From positions 992,001-1,056,000 of the forward strand of contig NZ_CP035130.1 in assembly GCF_004101785.1 (NCBI RefSeq): a stretch of DNA of 64,000 bases, read 5' to 3'. Positions 42,738-51,651 of this stretch are shown here, one piece after another. The position numbers and the translations under genes are program-made. Numbering within the stretch: the first letter of the stretch is position 1; each line of letters starts with the position of its first letter. Source of the stretch: Gudongella oleilytica (GTDB lineage: Bacteria > Bacillota > Clostridia > Tissierellales > Tissierellaceae). A model generated the notes under the pieces. The model made no database searches and was not told the origin of the DNA. It saw nothing but the letters and a program-made list of their open reading frames with translations.

Positions 42738-43752
42738 GAAATCTCTCAATGAGATTTCTTGCCGTCTCCTCAGGGTCCAGATTCTCAACCTCAAAGACAT
42801 AATTTTTCGGATTATGTTCATACATGGGATCGTAATAATCCCTCATCAACTCCTCTACCACTACTGGGTAGTTTCCATTCCTTACCTCGATGATATATTT
42901 GTCAATCACATCATTCCCGACTCTCTTCCTTAAATGATTCAATGCTTCAATAAGTTCATCATCCGTATCATAGACATAATCAGCCATAATGTTTTTGATT
43001 CTCTGCTCCATTGGAGCGGTTACCCTCACATGCCTTCCATTTCTTATCTTATCAAAAAGGTATTCAGGAATGACTGATCTCCCGATCCTCTTGCTTTCAC
43101 CCTCAGCAAAAACAAGATTTCCTTTTCTGCCTGCAAGCTCCTCAAAAACCAGCGACTCGAACATCTTCTGGCTGTTAGGCTCACCCAGGCCTACTGAACC
43201 AAGGGTTGAACCTCTGTGGTTAGCACAGGCCTCAAGATCAAGAACATCAGCTCCCTGGGCTCTCAAAGCGTCAAGCACCTGAGTTTTCCCAGTTCCCGTG
43301 TTTCCATAAAGCACCACCAGATCAACAGGCTCAGCGATCTTAGGAAGATTATCGTTGATATATGCCCTGTAAGCCTTATAACCGCCGTCAAGTTTTAATG
43401 CACCTATCTTAAGGCTCCTTAAAAGACTTACTATGCTCGTACTTCTGAATCCGCCTCTGGCGCAAAAGAACACCATATGGGGATAGTCCTTACTTATTTG
43501 GAGAAGCTCCTGAAACATCTGCGGTAGCCTTTTGGAAACTGCCTCAATCCCAAGCATCTTCGCCTTATCGACGCTCTCCTGAGCATAGGCTGTACCTATC
43601 TCTGCCCTTTCCTCATTTGTAAAAATAGGAATATTTATTGCTCCGGGAATAGTCTCCTCCTTGTACTCCAGGGGGGTCCTGACATCTATTAAAATGTATT
43701 CTCCAGATGACAGCTTGTCTCTAAGATCCTCGTACTTTATATCTGTAAACAT
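42703..43752 (-). CDS. mnmH: tRNA 2-selenouridine synthase MnmH (SelU)
   Basis: The 349-residue protein has an N-terminal rhodanese domain with catalytic Cys at residue 97 (FFCARGGFRSTS), the same number as Cys97 of E. coli YbbB, followed by a P-loop domain (VVLYGNTGTGKT near 150). It replaces sulfur with selenium at U34 of tRNAs through a geranylated intermediate, using selenophosphate. The C-terminal residues NSQFTEHNSQ are encoded by an intergenic repeat and are unlikely to be ancestral. Its presence fits the Sec-glutaredoxin 4 kb away. It is convergent with ftsH. Confidence 0.95.
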   Translation of the reverse strand: MFTDIKYEDLRDKLSSGEYILIDVRTPLEYKEETIPGAINIPIFTNEERAEIGTAYAQESVDKAKMLGIEAVSKRLPQMFQELLQISKDYPHMVFFCARGGFRSTSIVSLLRSLKIGALKLDGGYKAYRAYINDNLPKIAEPVDLVVLYGNTGTGKTQVLDALRAQGADVLDLEACANHRGSTLGSVGLGEPNSQKMFESLVFEELAGRKGNLVFAEGESKRIGRSVIPEYLFDKIRNGRHVRVTAPMEQRIKNIMADYVYDTDDELIEALNHLRKRVGNDVIDKYIIEVRNGNYPVVVEELMRDYYDPMYEHNPKNYVFEVENLDPEETARNLIERFLNSQFTEHNSQ

Positions 43753-43890
43753 GATCGACCTCTTAATGTTAGATTTTCTACTTTTCTATTATATACTAAA
43801 ATCCTTTACAGTAAAGCAATTGTAAAAATCTATATAAAAATCCTTCGATCTATTGTAAAATAATGAGATAAGAATACGAGGAGTGAAGAG

Positions 43891-44322
43891 ATGGACAAAC
43901 TTGGAATTGCTAAGAAATACCTATATGCCAATGATTTGAAGCTGGTAGTGATGAAGGACGGCATACCCCTTGCAAGCTCTACAGACAGGGGGATAAAGCC
44001 TGTTTATGACGTATACACCAAGGAGCTTCATTACCTTGAGGGAGCATACATTGCCGACAGAGTGACAGGCAAAGCTGCAGCAATGCTACTTTCAGAGGCA
44101 GGAATTAAGGGGATATACACAGACCTTATCAGCGATGCGGCAATAGAGATACTTGAGCAGCACCCCATACTGGTTGAGTATAAAAAAAGAGTTCCCTATA
44201 TACTAAACCGCGAGGGCAATGATATGTGTCCCATTGAAAAGATATCAAGACGTGTTGATGATGTTGAAGGCCTTATTAAAGGCATTGAGGAGTTCTTCCT
44301 TGAGGTAGGAATGACCAGGTAG
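43891..44322 (+). CDS. DUF1893 domain protein
   Basis: The 143-residue protein matches DUF1893: LYANDLKLVVMKDGIPLASS, GAYIADRVTGKAAAMLLSEA and a C-terminal NDMCPIEKISRRVDDVEG with one Cys. This fold is deaminase-like in some relatives, but no function is proven. ATG at 43891 follows GAGGAG by eight bases. The EamA gene starts 14 bases after its stop, so they are probably co-transcribed. Confidence 0.85.
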   Translation: MDKLGIAKKYLYANDLKLVVMKDGIPLASSTDRGIKPVYDVYTKELHYLEGAYIADRVTGKAAAMLLSEAGIKGIYTDLISDAAIEILEQHPILVEYKKRVPYILNREGNDMCPIEKISRRVDDVEGLIKGIEEFFLEVGMTR

Positions 44323-44336
44323 GGGAGGGGAGAAAT

Positions 44337-45203
44337 ATGAGCACAGAGAAAAGAAAAGCGATCCTCCAGATAATCACTGCAGCCATACTCTTAAGCACTG
44401 GTGGAGTAATACTTAAGTTCATTGATATGCCCTCTATGGCAATAGCCGGATCAAGGGCTGTTTTTTCCGCTGCTGTAGTCTGGCTTTATTTAAGAAAGCC
44501 CAGGTTCACGTTTTCTAAGGCTCAGATATCAGGAGCAATCTGTTATTCCTCCATGGTTATCCTTTTTATAGTTGCAAACAAGCTCACAACAGCGGCAAAT
44601 GCAATAATACTTCAATTCACTGCGCCTATATGGGTGGCGATACTTGGTGCGATTATCCTTAAGGAAAGACCCAGATGGTATGACATAATAGCAATACTTT
44701 TTACAGGGGTAGGGATGCTTTTATTCTTCCTTGATGATATGGGAGGAGGTAGTACTGCAGGAAATATGGTTGCAGTTGTTAGTGGAGTGGCACTTGCAGG
44801 AGTGACCATTTCCCTCAGGTTTCAAAAGGATGGATCCCCCGTTGAAACTACACTACTTGGTCATCTCATAACCATAGCCATAGGTATACCTTTTCTATCC
44901 GGAGCAAGCTTCAGCCTGCAAAATATTATTGGCATATTCCTTCTTGGCACGTTTCAGCTGGGGTTAGCTTATATTTTCTACTCCCTTGCGATCAGGCATC
45001 TTACAGCAATGGAGACCATACTCATTATGGTTTTGGAGCCAATACTGAATCCAATATGGGTATTCCTCTATAACGGCGAAAGACCGGGATTTATGTCGCT
45101 TTTAGGGGGTATAATAGTAGTTGGAACGATCGTGTTGAGAGGTGTCATTTCAAGCCGTAATCATCAAATCGAAAAAAGTAAATCTGTAAAACAACAAATT
45201 TAA
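44337..45203 (+). CDS. EamA/DMT family transporter
   Basis: The 288-residue protein has ten membrane helices in two EamA repeats, with STGGVILKFIDMPSMAIAGS and RAVFSAAVVW near the start and GTFQLGLAYIFYSLAIRH and LEPILNPIWVFL in the second half. Members export or import metabolites such as amino acids; the substrate is unknown. GGAGGGGAG precedes the ATG; it follows DUF1893 in one unit. Confidence 0.9.
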   Translation: MSTEKRKAILQIITAAILLSTGGVILKFIDMPSMAIAGSRAVFSAAVVWLYLRKPRFTFSKAQISGAICYSSMVILFIVANKLTTAANAIILQFTAPIWVAILGAIILKERPRWYDIIAILFTGVGMLLFFLDDMGGGSTAGNMVAVVSGVALAGVTISLRFQKDGSPVETTLLGHLITIAIGIPFLSGASFSLQNIIGIFLLGTFQLGLAYIFYSLAIRHLTAMETILIMVLEPILNPIWVFLYNGERPGFMSLLGGIIVVGTIVLRGVISSRNHQIEKSKSVKQQI

Positions 45204-45323
45204 AGTCGTTACAAAACTAAAATAAAATGATAAATTGATAAAAACGCATATATAACCACATACTGGGTTAAGTGGTATACTCAGGGTAAATAAATCACAA
45301 ATGAATATACAAAGGATGCCGAT

Positions 45324-45995
45324 ATGACCATTGAAGAGCCCTTGTCTCTCAAGGAATTCTTCATTAGCATAATAATGGGAGTATCCAACACCCTTTCAAG
45401 AAAGACCTATATTGAGGGAGTTAGAAAGAAGCTTCTTCAGGCCTATGTTTTTATGAAGCCTGAGAAATTTGTTGGGATGTCGCTATTGATTATTATCGGA
45501 CTGGGACTTATTGTTTGTGTGTTATCTAAAATGTGGTTTCTTGGAATACTGGGGTTTCTTGTAGGCTTTAAGCTTACTGACATTGTAGTTGGCTTTATCA
45601 AGAAGAAGAGGACGAGGCAGGAAGAGACATTCTGGAGGGAAGGACCAATGGAATATAATCTTGTTGTTAATGGAGAGGTCATTCTGGATAAGCTTAAGCT
45701 CGCAGATAATTATAGTAAAAGGCTTAAGGGTCTCCTCGGAAGAAGCTCACTTACAAGTGGAGAAGGGCTTATAATAAGACCCTGCAATTCTATCCATACC
45801 TACAGGATGAAATTTGCTATCGATGTTTTGTATATTGATAAGAAAAATATTGTATTAAAGGTAGTCGATTCAATAAAGCCCGACAGATTAGGACCCCTTA
45901 TCCTGAAGTCCGCATATGTTATTGAAGCCTCCGCAGGTGCGTTTCGCGGCAGGGTAAAGGAAGGGGACAGGGTGCACATTGTACCGAATGAGTAG
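45324..45995 (+). CDS. DUF192 protein with N-terminal two-helix membrane domain
   Basis: The 223-residue protein has an N-terminal part with two membrane helices (about 50-68 and 72-90) preceded by an amphipathic segment (RKKLLQAYVFMKPEKFVG) that resembles the start of TadB/TadC-type T2SSF proteins; this is my inference. Residues 110-223 are a DUF192 domain (NYSKRLKGLLGR, CNSIHTYRMKFAIDVLYIDK, the GAFRGRVKEGDRVHI end). Stand-alone DUF192 proteins are periplasmic or surface proteins of unknown function. The fusion is unusual. A TGGTATACT extended -10 lies at 45273-45281. Confidence 0.75.
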   Translation: MTIEEPLSLKEFFISIIMGVSNTLSRKTYIEGVRKKLLQAYVFMKPEKFVGMSLLIIIGLGLIVCVLSKMWFLGILGFLVGFKLTDIVVGFIKKKRTRQEETFWREGPMEYNLVVNGEVILDKLKLADNYSKRLKGLLGRSSLTSGEGLIIRPCNSIHTYRMKFAIDVLYIDKKNIVLKVVDSIKPDRLGPLILKSAYVIEASAGAFRGRVKEGDRVHIVPNE

Positions 45996-46076
45996 CAGCC
46001 TGCGGCCGCAAGATGAGAGATAAGAACTAAGAGCCAAGAAAAAGCAAGATCTTTTGTAGTACTCGGAATGGAGCTG

Positions 46077-46236
46077 CCATCCTGAGTGCAACGAAGGATC
46101 TTACTTTTTGGCGACCAATGGTCGCCCCTACTTTTTTCCTACTTGCCAACTCTTCCAACATTCCAACTTATTCGAGATCCCTCCATGGTAGTCGGGATGA
46201 CAACATAATTGTCCATTGTCAATTGTCCATTGTCGA
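46077..46236 (-). repeat. Composite intergenic repeat B-A-D-C, copy after the HerA-like gene
   Basis: Read on the minus strand from the HerA-like stop codon: B (46236-46205, GACAATGGACAATTGACAAT), A (46202-46174), D (46170-46142, AGTTGGAATGTTGGAAGAGT) and C (hairpin GGCGACC-ATT-GGTCGCC, 46126-46110), followed by a second, inverted A-like piece (46101-46077). The order matches the ftsH and parvulin copies. C is not followed by T on this strand. Confidence 0.75.
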
Positions 46237-47799
46237 TTACTTAAACAGTCCCTTCGTTATACCGCCCAAAAGTCCTCTTGCGATCTTTCTTCCAATGTCG
46301 CCGGTAACAGTATTTAGTGTAGTCTTGGCAACCTTGTTCAACGGGTTGTTTGCCTTTGCCTTTGCTTTTTCTCTTTCTTCAGATAGAAGTCTTCTCTCTT
46401 CCTCCTTGCGAGCCTTTTCAGCAGCTTTTTCCTCTGCAAGTCTTTGCTTTTCAAGCTCCTTTTGCTCCTTCTCAAGCTGCTTTTTCTCCTCGGCTTCCTT
46501 TTCCTCAGCCATCCTTTCCTCAACCTTGCGCTGAAGGAGCTCATAGGCTGATTCCCTGTCAATTGTCTCTGAGTACTTGGTTCCCATAGGTGAGGAGAAT
46601 ATCAGGCTGTTTCTTTTCTCAGGAGTGATAGTTCCCATAAGGCTCTTTGGAGGTGCAATAAGTGCTCTTTCAACAATGGAAGGTCTGCCCTCCATATCCA
46701 GGAAGGAGACAAGTGCCTCTCCTGTTTTAAGCTCTGTGATCACGTCCTCGACCTTGAACGCAGGATTTTGCCTGAAGGTCTCTGCTGCTGATTTTACTGC
46801 TCTTTCATCTCTTGGAGTATAGGCTCTCAGAGCATGCTGTACTCTGTTTCCAAGCTGACCAAGAATCTTATCGGGAATATCTATCGGGTTCTGGGTTATA
46901 AAGAACACTCCAACTCCCTTGGAACGGATAAGCCTTACCACCTGTTCGATTTTTTCCATCAAGATCCTTGGGGCATTATCAAACAACAAATGCGCCTCAT
47001 CGAAGAAGAAAACTATCTTAGGCTGTGGCAGATCCCCAACCTCAGGAAGCTCTTCAAACAGCTCAGAAAGCATCCACAGGAGGAAGGTGGAGTATAGAGT
47101 AGGGGAGTGGAACAACTGCTCGGCTGCAAGGATATTTATCATACCCTTTCCTGTGTGGTCAGTCATCATGAAGTCCCTTATATCAAGAGCGGGCTCCCCA
47201 AAGAAGATATTTCCTCCCTGGTCCTCAAGCCTCAGTAGCGATCTTTGTATGGCTCCAATTGACTGAGCAGAAACATTTCCATATTCCAGAGTTATATTCT
47301 TTGCATTCTCACCTACATACTGAAGCATAGACCTTAGATCCTTGAGGTCTATGAGAAGCAGCCCCATGTCGTCAGCAAGCCTGAAAACAATGGAAAGTAC
47401 TCCTTCCTGAGTGTCGTTCAATCCAAGGAGCCTCGAAAGGAGAAACGGTCCCATTTCGCTTATGGTGGTTCTGACAGGATGGCCAAGCTCACCGAATACG
47501 TCCCATAGTCTAACCGGGTAGGATTGGTATCTGAAGTTTTCGATGCCAATATACTCGATCCTTTCCTTCAGCTTAGGATTTTCAGCACCCGGCTCTGCAA
47601 GGCTTGCCAAATCTCCCTTGACATCTGCAAGGAATACCGGTACCCCTATAGAGCTGAAGTGCTCTGCCATAACCTTTAGTGTAATAGTTTTACCTGTTCC
47701 GGTAGCTCCTGCAATCAGGCCGTGTCTGTTGCTCATTCTGGATAGAAGCTCGACGTTGTTTTCACCTTTTCCAATCAAAAAGCTGTAGCCATCAGTCAT
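46237..47799 (-). CDS. HerA-like ATPase (DUF853)
   Basis: The 520-residue protein carries a HerA/FtsK-type ATPase: Walker A GATGTGKT near residue 34-41, [14 protein letters not shown], Walker [15 protein letters not shown] and the sensor region [16 protein letters not shown]853 members are putative DNA translocases or helicases of unknown role, here without a nearby NurA nuclease. The C-terminal 100 residues form a highly charged coiled coil rich in K, E and A. It stands alone, with AAGGAGGG before the ATG. Confidence 0.9.
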   Translation of the reverse strand: MTDGYSFLIGKGENNVELLSRMSNRHGLIAGATGTGKTITLKVMAEHFSSIGVPVFLADVKGDLASLAEPGAENPKLKERIEYIGIENFRYQSYPVRLWDVFGELGHPVRTTISEMGPFLLSRLLGLNDTQEGVLSIVFRLADDMGLLLIDLKDLRSMLQYVGENAKNITLEYGNVSAQSIGAIQRSLLRLEDQGGNIFFGEPALDIRDFMMTDHTGKGMINILAAEQLFHSPTLYSTFLLWMLSELFEELPEVGDLPQPKIVFFFDEAHLLFDNAPRILMEKIEQVVRLIRSKGVGVFFITQNPIDIPDKILGQLGNRVQHALRAYTPRDERAVKSAAETFRQNPAFKVEDVITELKTGEALVSFLDMEGRPSIVERALIAPPKSLMGTITPEKRNSLIFSSPMGTKYSETIDRESAYELLQRKVEERMAEEKEAEEKKQLEKEQKELEKQRLAEEKAAEKARKEEERRLLSEEREKAKAKANNPLNKVAKTTLNTVTGDIGRKIARGLLGGITKGLFK

Positions 47800-47855
47800 A
47801 CGAACCCTCCTTAAACCCTTTTCTTTATTGTATTACAGCAATTGACATATATCAA

Positions 47856-47883
47856 ATAAAAAGAAGCTACCTGAGGTAGCCTC
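47856..47883 (-). terminator. Terminator of the DUF4332 gene
   Basis: Minus-strand GAGGCTACC and GGTAGCTTC pair (one wobble) around TCA, followed by TTTTTATTT. Confidence 0.85.
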
Positions 47884-47886
47884 TCG

Positions 47887-48291
47887 TTAGTGTTTGACGA
47901 CTTTAGGCAGCGCTTTTGCTCTAAGTATCCAGTTCTCAACCTGCTTTTGAGCTGGTAATCCTCTAACAAGATTTTTTTCTGCATTTACTTCCTTCATCTT
48001 CTTAAGAAGAGTATCTGCTTTTCTGGTTGCAAGCTCTGGGACCGAATCTACTCCTGCTGCTTCGAGAACTTCAGCATACTGTGGTCCGATACCCTTGACT
48101 CTGTAGAGATCGCAATGGTTGACCCACGTAAGTATGAGCTTTTCACTTATGCCGGTTTCCTTAGCCAGCTTGGCCCTGCCTTTTTTATCAGCTGCAGCTT
48201 CCAGTAGCTGCTCCGTTTTCGCTATTCCCGCTTCGATCAGCTTTGCTGCATAAGCCGCTCCGATGCCTTGGATTGCCTCAATTTTTGCCAT
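47887..48291 (-). CDS. DUF4332 helix-hairpin-helix protein
   Basis: The 134-residue protein has two helix-hairpin-helix-like units (IEAIQGIGAAYAAKLIEAG and LYRVKGIGPQYAEVLEAAGV), typical of DUF4332. HhH units usually bind DNA non-specifically, so a nucleoid or repair accessory role is possible. The ATG at 48291 follows AAGGGGG by six bases; a longer start has no site. It is divergent from the thioesterase gene. Confidence 0.85.
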   Translation of the reverse strand: MAKIEAIQGIGAAYAAKLIEAGIAKTEQLLEAAADKKGRAKLAKETGISEKLILTWVNHCDLYRVKGIGPQYAEVLEAAGVDSVPELATRKADTLLKKMKEVNAEKNLVRGLPAQKQVENWILRAKALPKVVKH

Positions 48292-48365
48292 AATATACCC
48301 CCTTCGCCTATTTGTTACTGAATTTATACCACAAATTTGCAATTTCTAACATTTAACCAAAATTA

Positions 48366-48395
48366 TTGTCATTTCAGCTTAACATTTGCTATAAT
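48366..48395 (+). promoter_or_regulatory. Promoter of the acyl-ACP thioesterase gene
   Basis: TTGTCA and TATAAT are 18 bases apart, 19 bases before the ATG. Confidence 0.75.
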
Positions 48396-48413
48396 TTCTT
48401 TGGAGGGATAGAT

Positions 48414-49139
48414 ATGACAAAATTCATGAAGGAATTCCTGGTTCCTTATTTTGATACTGATCCAAAGGGCACATTAAGACCTGAAATTGTGCTGTCATAT
48501 ATGGCGGAAACATCATCCTGGCATAGCGACAGTCTGGGTGTAGGGCACAAGCTGCTTAACGCAAAGGGCTATGGGTGGATGCTAAACAGATGGGAGGCAG
48601 AATTTTTTATGCTTCCCCAGGCAAAGGAAAGAGTAGTTATAAGGACCTGGACGTCAAGCTTTGACAGGTTTTATGCCGCAAGAGAGTTTACGATGGAGGA
48701 TGAAAACAGTAGTCTCCTGGCAAAAGCAAGTACCCGGTGGATCTTCCTTGATATGAAAAAGAAGAGACCAATAAGGATCCCTGGGGAGATACAGGAGAAA
48801 TACAGCTTTCTTAATGAGCATTGTTTTGAAGGTTATACGGAGCTTAAGCCTTTGTATGTTTCGGAAGGAAGTGCTATAACAACGAGAAAAAGTGATATAG
48901 ACAACAATAATCACGTAAACAATATCAGGTACATCGAATGGATGCTGGAGCAGATCCCTGAGGATGTGTTGGGAAGTCGAAGTCTTAAGAAACTGGCAGT
49001 CAATTATAAGAAGGAGGTACTCCTTGGTGATACTATAAGCACCAGTATTGCAGCAGACCCTGAGAATGAAGGTCGATTCCTTCATCTGATATCAGTGGAC
49101 GGAGAGAACAATGCTCTGGGAATGACCGAGTGGAAGTAA
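48414..49139 (+). CDS. Acyl-ACP thioesterase (PF01643 type)
   Basis: The 241-residue protein has two hotdog folds: LVPYFDTDPKGTLRPEIVLS and LGVGHKLLNAKGYGWMLNRW in the first, DIDNNNHVNNIRYIEWML in the second, where the Asn and His act in catalysis. It releases free fatty acids from acyl carrier protein; clostridia often use it for membrane tuning. The ATG at 48414 follows GGAGGG by six bases, with its promoter just upstream; an upstream start at 48366 would lie inside the promoter. Confidence 0.93.
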   Translation: MTKFMKEFLVPYFDTDPKGTLRPEIVLSYMAETSSWHSDSLGVGHKLLNAKGYGWMLNRWEAEFFMLPQAKERVVIRTWTSSFDRFYAAREFTMEDENSSLLAKASTRWIFLDMKKKRPIRIPGEIQEKYSFLNEHCFEGYTELKPLYVSEGSAITTRKSDIDNNNHVNNIRYIEWMLEQIPEDVLGSRSLKKLAVNYKKEVLLGDTISTSIAADPENEGRFLHLISVDGENNALGMTEWK

Positions 49140-49164
49140 AAAAGGGCCATTAAAGGTCCTTTTT
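49139..49164. terminator. Shared terminator between convergent genes
   Basis: AAAAAAGGGCC and GGTCCTTTTT pair with one wobble around ATTAAA; the A and T runs serve both strands and it overlaps the 49150 stop codon. Confidence 0.75.
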
Positions 49165-49641
49165 CTGGATTTTTCCGTTTTCGTCGAGCATCATTTCAGT
49201 TATTTTGTCCAGCACAGGCACATTGTCAACCTTGATGCACTCAAGAGTGTGTATCTTCTTGCCGATACCCTTACCGGCCTTATAGTTGGCCTTCATGACC
49301 TTCATCAAAGATACCGGGTGCTCAGGCTCCTTAAGCGATATAAATGCAGTGTTTTCAACAGCTATGGCATCTCCTATAAGCTTCTCAAAGTCAATCCCGT
49401 CAATTCCCGGGATAAGGAAGAATTCAGTTTCGGTCTTAAGATCTTCAAATCCTTTGACCTGAACGATAGGGAAGGCTGCCTTGGCGACTGCCATAAGGGA
49501 TGCCATCAGGGGTCTGATACCTGCCGAACGGTGACCTGATACCACTATGGATTCCTTTTTCATTATGGCGTTCTCGATATATTGTCCCTGTTCCTCTGTC
49601 ATAAAGCCTTGGGATACAAATTTTGCAATCATTGGATTCAT
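49150..49641 (-). CDS. Small protein resembling a degenerate TadA/CpaF-type ATPase core
   Basis: The 163-residue protein reads SIVVSGHRSAGIRPLMASL where secretion ATPases of the TadA/VirB11/GspE group have a Walker A loop, then LIGDAIAVENTAFISLKEPE and VMKANYKAGKGIGKKIHTLE where they have their arginine-finger and His-box parts. The P-loop Lys and Thr are missing, so ATP binding is doubtful. I offer this only as a weak resemblance; the protein could also be an unrelated orphan. It stands alone, convergent with the thioesterase gene. Confidence 0.5.
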   Translation of the reverse strand: MNPMIAKFVSQGFMTEEQGQYIENAIMKKESIVVSGHRSAGIRPLMASLMAVAKAAFPIVQVKGFEDLKTETEFFLIPGIDGIDFEKLIGDAIAVENTAFISLKEPEHPVSLMKVMKANYKAGKGIGKKIHTLECIKVDNVPVLDKITEMMLDENGKIQKKDL

Positions 49642-49698
49642 AATATCACTCCTCTTATTTGATTATGGATATATTGTATCATCATGAATTGAAATATT

Positions 49699-49717
49699 AA
49701 AGTACTAAAGGTACTTT
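49699..49717. promoter_or_regulatory. Seven-base palindrome between divergent genes
   Basis: AAAGTAC-TAAAG-GTACTTT lies between the 49150 gene and mgsA. It has no T-run and may be an operator; nothing else supports this. Confidence 0.35.
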
Positions 49718-49763
49718 ACAAGAAATATCGCTGAGGGTTTTACAGAGGACTGGAGGGAGTATG

Positions 49764-50234
49764 ATGGACAATCAAAGTGTAAAAATGAAGAAGAAAAAAA
49801 AGATCGCACTTATAGCTCACGACAACATGAAAAAGGAGCTTATACAATGGGTGGAGGAGCGTAAGAATATTCTGGAGAAGCACCAGCTTATGGGCACCGG
49901 GACTACAGCAAGGCTGTTAGAGGATAAGACTGGTCTTGAGGTTAAGGGCTACAAATCAGGACCTATGGGCGGTGATCAACAAATTGGTGCCAGAATAGCA
50001 GAGGGCGAGATCGACTTTATGATATTCTTCTGGGATCCCCTGGAAGCACAGCCTCACGATCCTGACGTAAAGGCTCTTTTAAGAATAGCGGTGCTTTACG
50101 ATATCCCTGTGGCAAACAACAGGGCCACTGCCGATTTTCTTCTTTCTTCACCGCTTATGGATGAGGAATATGAAAGAAGAGTATATGATTTTGAGGGTGC
50201 ATTGAAGAACAGAGTGAAGCTCTTTGACAAATAA
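49764..50234 (+). CDS. mgsA: Methylglyoxal synthase
   Basis: The 156-residue protein has the MgsA hallmarks: IALIAHDNMKKELIQWVEE, LMGTGTTARLLEDKTGL (phosphate loop), SGPMGGDQQIGA with the catalytic Asp region, and FFWDPLEAQPHDPDVKALLR. It converts dihydroxyacetone phosphate to methylglyoxal and phosphate, a bypass of lower glycolysis. I prefer the ATG at 49764, six bases after GGAGGG, over the adjacent one at 49761. Confidence 0.95.
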   Translation: MDNQSVKMKKKKKIALIAHDNMKKELIQWVEERKNILEKHQLMGTGTTARLLEDKTGLEVKGYKSGPMGGDQQIGARIAEGEIDFMIFFWDPLEAQPHDPDVKALLRIAVLYDIPVANNRATADFLLSSPLMDEEYERRVYDFEGALKNRVKLFDK

Positions 50235-50429
50235 CAAATTAATTAAATAATTAGTTAATTTGCAAAAAATCCCTTGCAAAATGGGCATTTTAGTGTTATT
50301 ATTGACTTGAGCTTTAATTCAGTAGTGATAACACAGTAACAATATTTTGGTTGGCCTTATCGGATCATAACTCAAATTTATTGTTTTACGGTTACATGAA
50401 TTAAAGAAATAAATTTTGGAGGTTATGAA

Positions 50430-50627
50430 ATGAAGGGTACAGTAAAATGGTTCAACGCAGAAAAAGGATTCGGATTTATTACTACTGAAGAAGGAAACGA
50501 CGTTTTCGCACACTACTCACAAATCCGTAAAGAAGGCTTTAAGACTCTTGAAGAAGGACAAGCTGTTGAGTTCAACGTAGTTGAAGGACAAAAAGGCTTG
50601 CAAGCTGAAGAAATAACAATACTTTAA
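50430..50627 (+). CDS. csp: Cold-shock protein (CspA/CspB family)
   Basis: The 65-residue protein is a single cold-shock domain with RNP motifs KGFGFIT and DVFAHYS, and ends [15 protein letters not shown]. It binds single-stranded RNA as a chaperone. The leader from the stop of mgsA is about 195 bases with a TTGACT box near 50303, giving a long 5' untranslated region such as controls csp translation at low temperature. TTTGGAGG precedes the ATG. A terminator follows. Confidence 0.96.
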   Translation: MKGTVKWFNAEKGFGFITTEEGNDVFAHYSQIRKEGFKTLEEGQAVEFNVVEGQKGLQAEEITIL

Positions 50628-50640
50628 TTTAAAGCCTCTA

Positions 50641-50666
50641 AACCTCCCGCAACAGGGAGGTTTTCT
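50641..50666 (+). terminator. Terminator of the csp gene
   Basis: AACCTCCC and GGGAGGTT pair around GCAACA, followed by TTCT. Confidence 0.85.
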
Positions 50667-50703
50667 ATTGTGTGGAGAAAACTACAAATAAAGGAGAAAT
50701 CGA

Positions 50704-51450
50704 ATGAGTGAGCATTTAGCAGTAGCAGTAGTTAACGGCAAGGAGATAACGCGAGGAGACATAATGAAGTTTCTGAACGATATGGGTCCTCAAATGGCAA
50801 TGCAGTTTCAGTCCCCTGAGGGGATCAATAGAGTGATAGATGAGATGGTAAATCAGGAGCTTCTCTACCTGGATGCTGTTGAAAACAACTTTGAGAAGGA
50901 AGAGGAGTTCGATCAGGTTCTTCAGGCTACAAAGGTAAGTCTGTTGAAGGGGTATGCCTTCAATAAACTTATTTCTGGAGTAACTGTTGATGAGGAGGAG
51001 CTTAAAATGTATTTTAATGACAACAAGCATCTGTTCAATCAGCCTGAAATGGTCAAGGCCAGTCATATCCTTGTTGCTGACGAAAATAGAGCTATGGAGA
51101 TTGTAGATGAGCTTGAGGGCGGAATGGACTTTGAAGATGCTGCAAGGAGCTACTCAAGCTGCCCCTCAAGTGAGGTTGGAGGAGCGTTGGGCGAGTTCGG
51201 AAGGGGACAGATGGTGCCTGAATTCGAGGAAGCTGCCTTCAATATGGAGCTTGGTGAGATATCAGCACCTGTCAAGACTCAATTTGGATACCACATTATT
51301 AGACTTGAAGAAAGAAAAGAGGCAAAGGATGCTTCCTTCGATGATTCAAGGGAAGAGGTTGAAAAACAGGTCATCCTAAGAAAACAGGAAGCCAAATATA
51401 TGGAAAAGATAAACAGCCTTAAGGATGTTTACAAAGTGGAGATTAAGTAA
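50704..51450 (+). CDS. Cytosolic SurA/PpiC-type parvulin
   Basis: The 248-residue protein has no signal peptide. Its N-terminal helical chaperone part (VNGKEITRGDIMKFL) precedes one PpiC domain (VKASHILVADENRAMEIVDE, GGALGEFGRGQMVPEFEEAA, FGYHIIRLEE). It is a peptidyl-prolyl isomerase that probably works in the cytoplasm, unlike the PrsA lipoprotein at 27458. AAAGGAG precedes the ATG. Its stop codon TAA merges with repeat module B. Confidence 0.92.
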   Translation: MSEHLAVAVVNGKEITRGDIMKFLNDMGPQMAMQFQSPEGINRVIDEMVNQELLYLDAVENNFEKEEEFDQVLQATKVSLLKGYAFNKLISGVTVDEEELKMYFNDNKHLFNQPEMVKASHILVADENRAMEIVDELEGGMDFEDAARSYSSCPSSEVGGALGEFGRGQMVPEFEEAAFNMELGEISAPVKTQFGYHIIRLEERKEAKDASFDDSREEVEKQVILRKQEAKYMEKINSLKDVYKVEIK

Positions 51451-51611
51451 AGATAATTGACAATTGACAATGGACAATGGACAATGGACAATTGATAGTT
51501 CACAGTTAACAGTTTCTTGTCATCCCGACTGTAATGGAGGGATCTCAACGAGTTGAAAAGCAATGCGTTAGGCGTTAAGAGATAGTAGGGGCGACCATTG
51601 GTCGCCCTTTT
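51449..51611 (+). repeat. Composite intergenic repeat B-A-D-C, copy after the parvulin gene
   Basis: B begins in the parvulin stop codon (AAAGATAATTGACAAT, identical to 42473-42488, then tandem GACAATGG units to 51496), A is GTCATCCCGACTGTAATGGA (51518-51546), a D-like AGTTGAAAAG follows, and C is the hairpin GGGCGACC-ATT-GGTCGCCC (51589-51607) with TTTT, which should terminate transcription. Confidence 0.78.
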
Positions 51612-51651
51612 CGAATTTCACTATTCACTGCTAACTATTCACTTCCCATTT

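Noticed and set aside
51459-51496. Tandem GACAATGG units as a CRISPR or microsatellite
   Set aside because: There are no spacers; the units belong to module B of the composite repeat.
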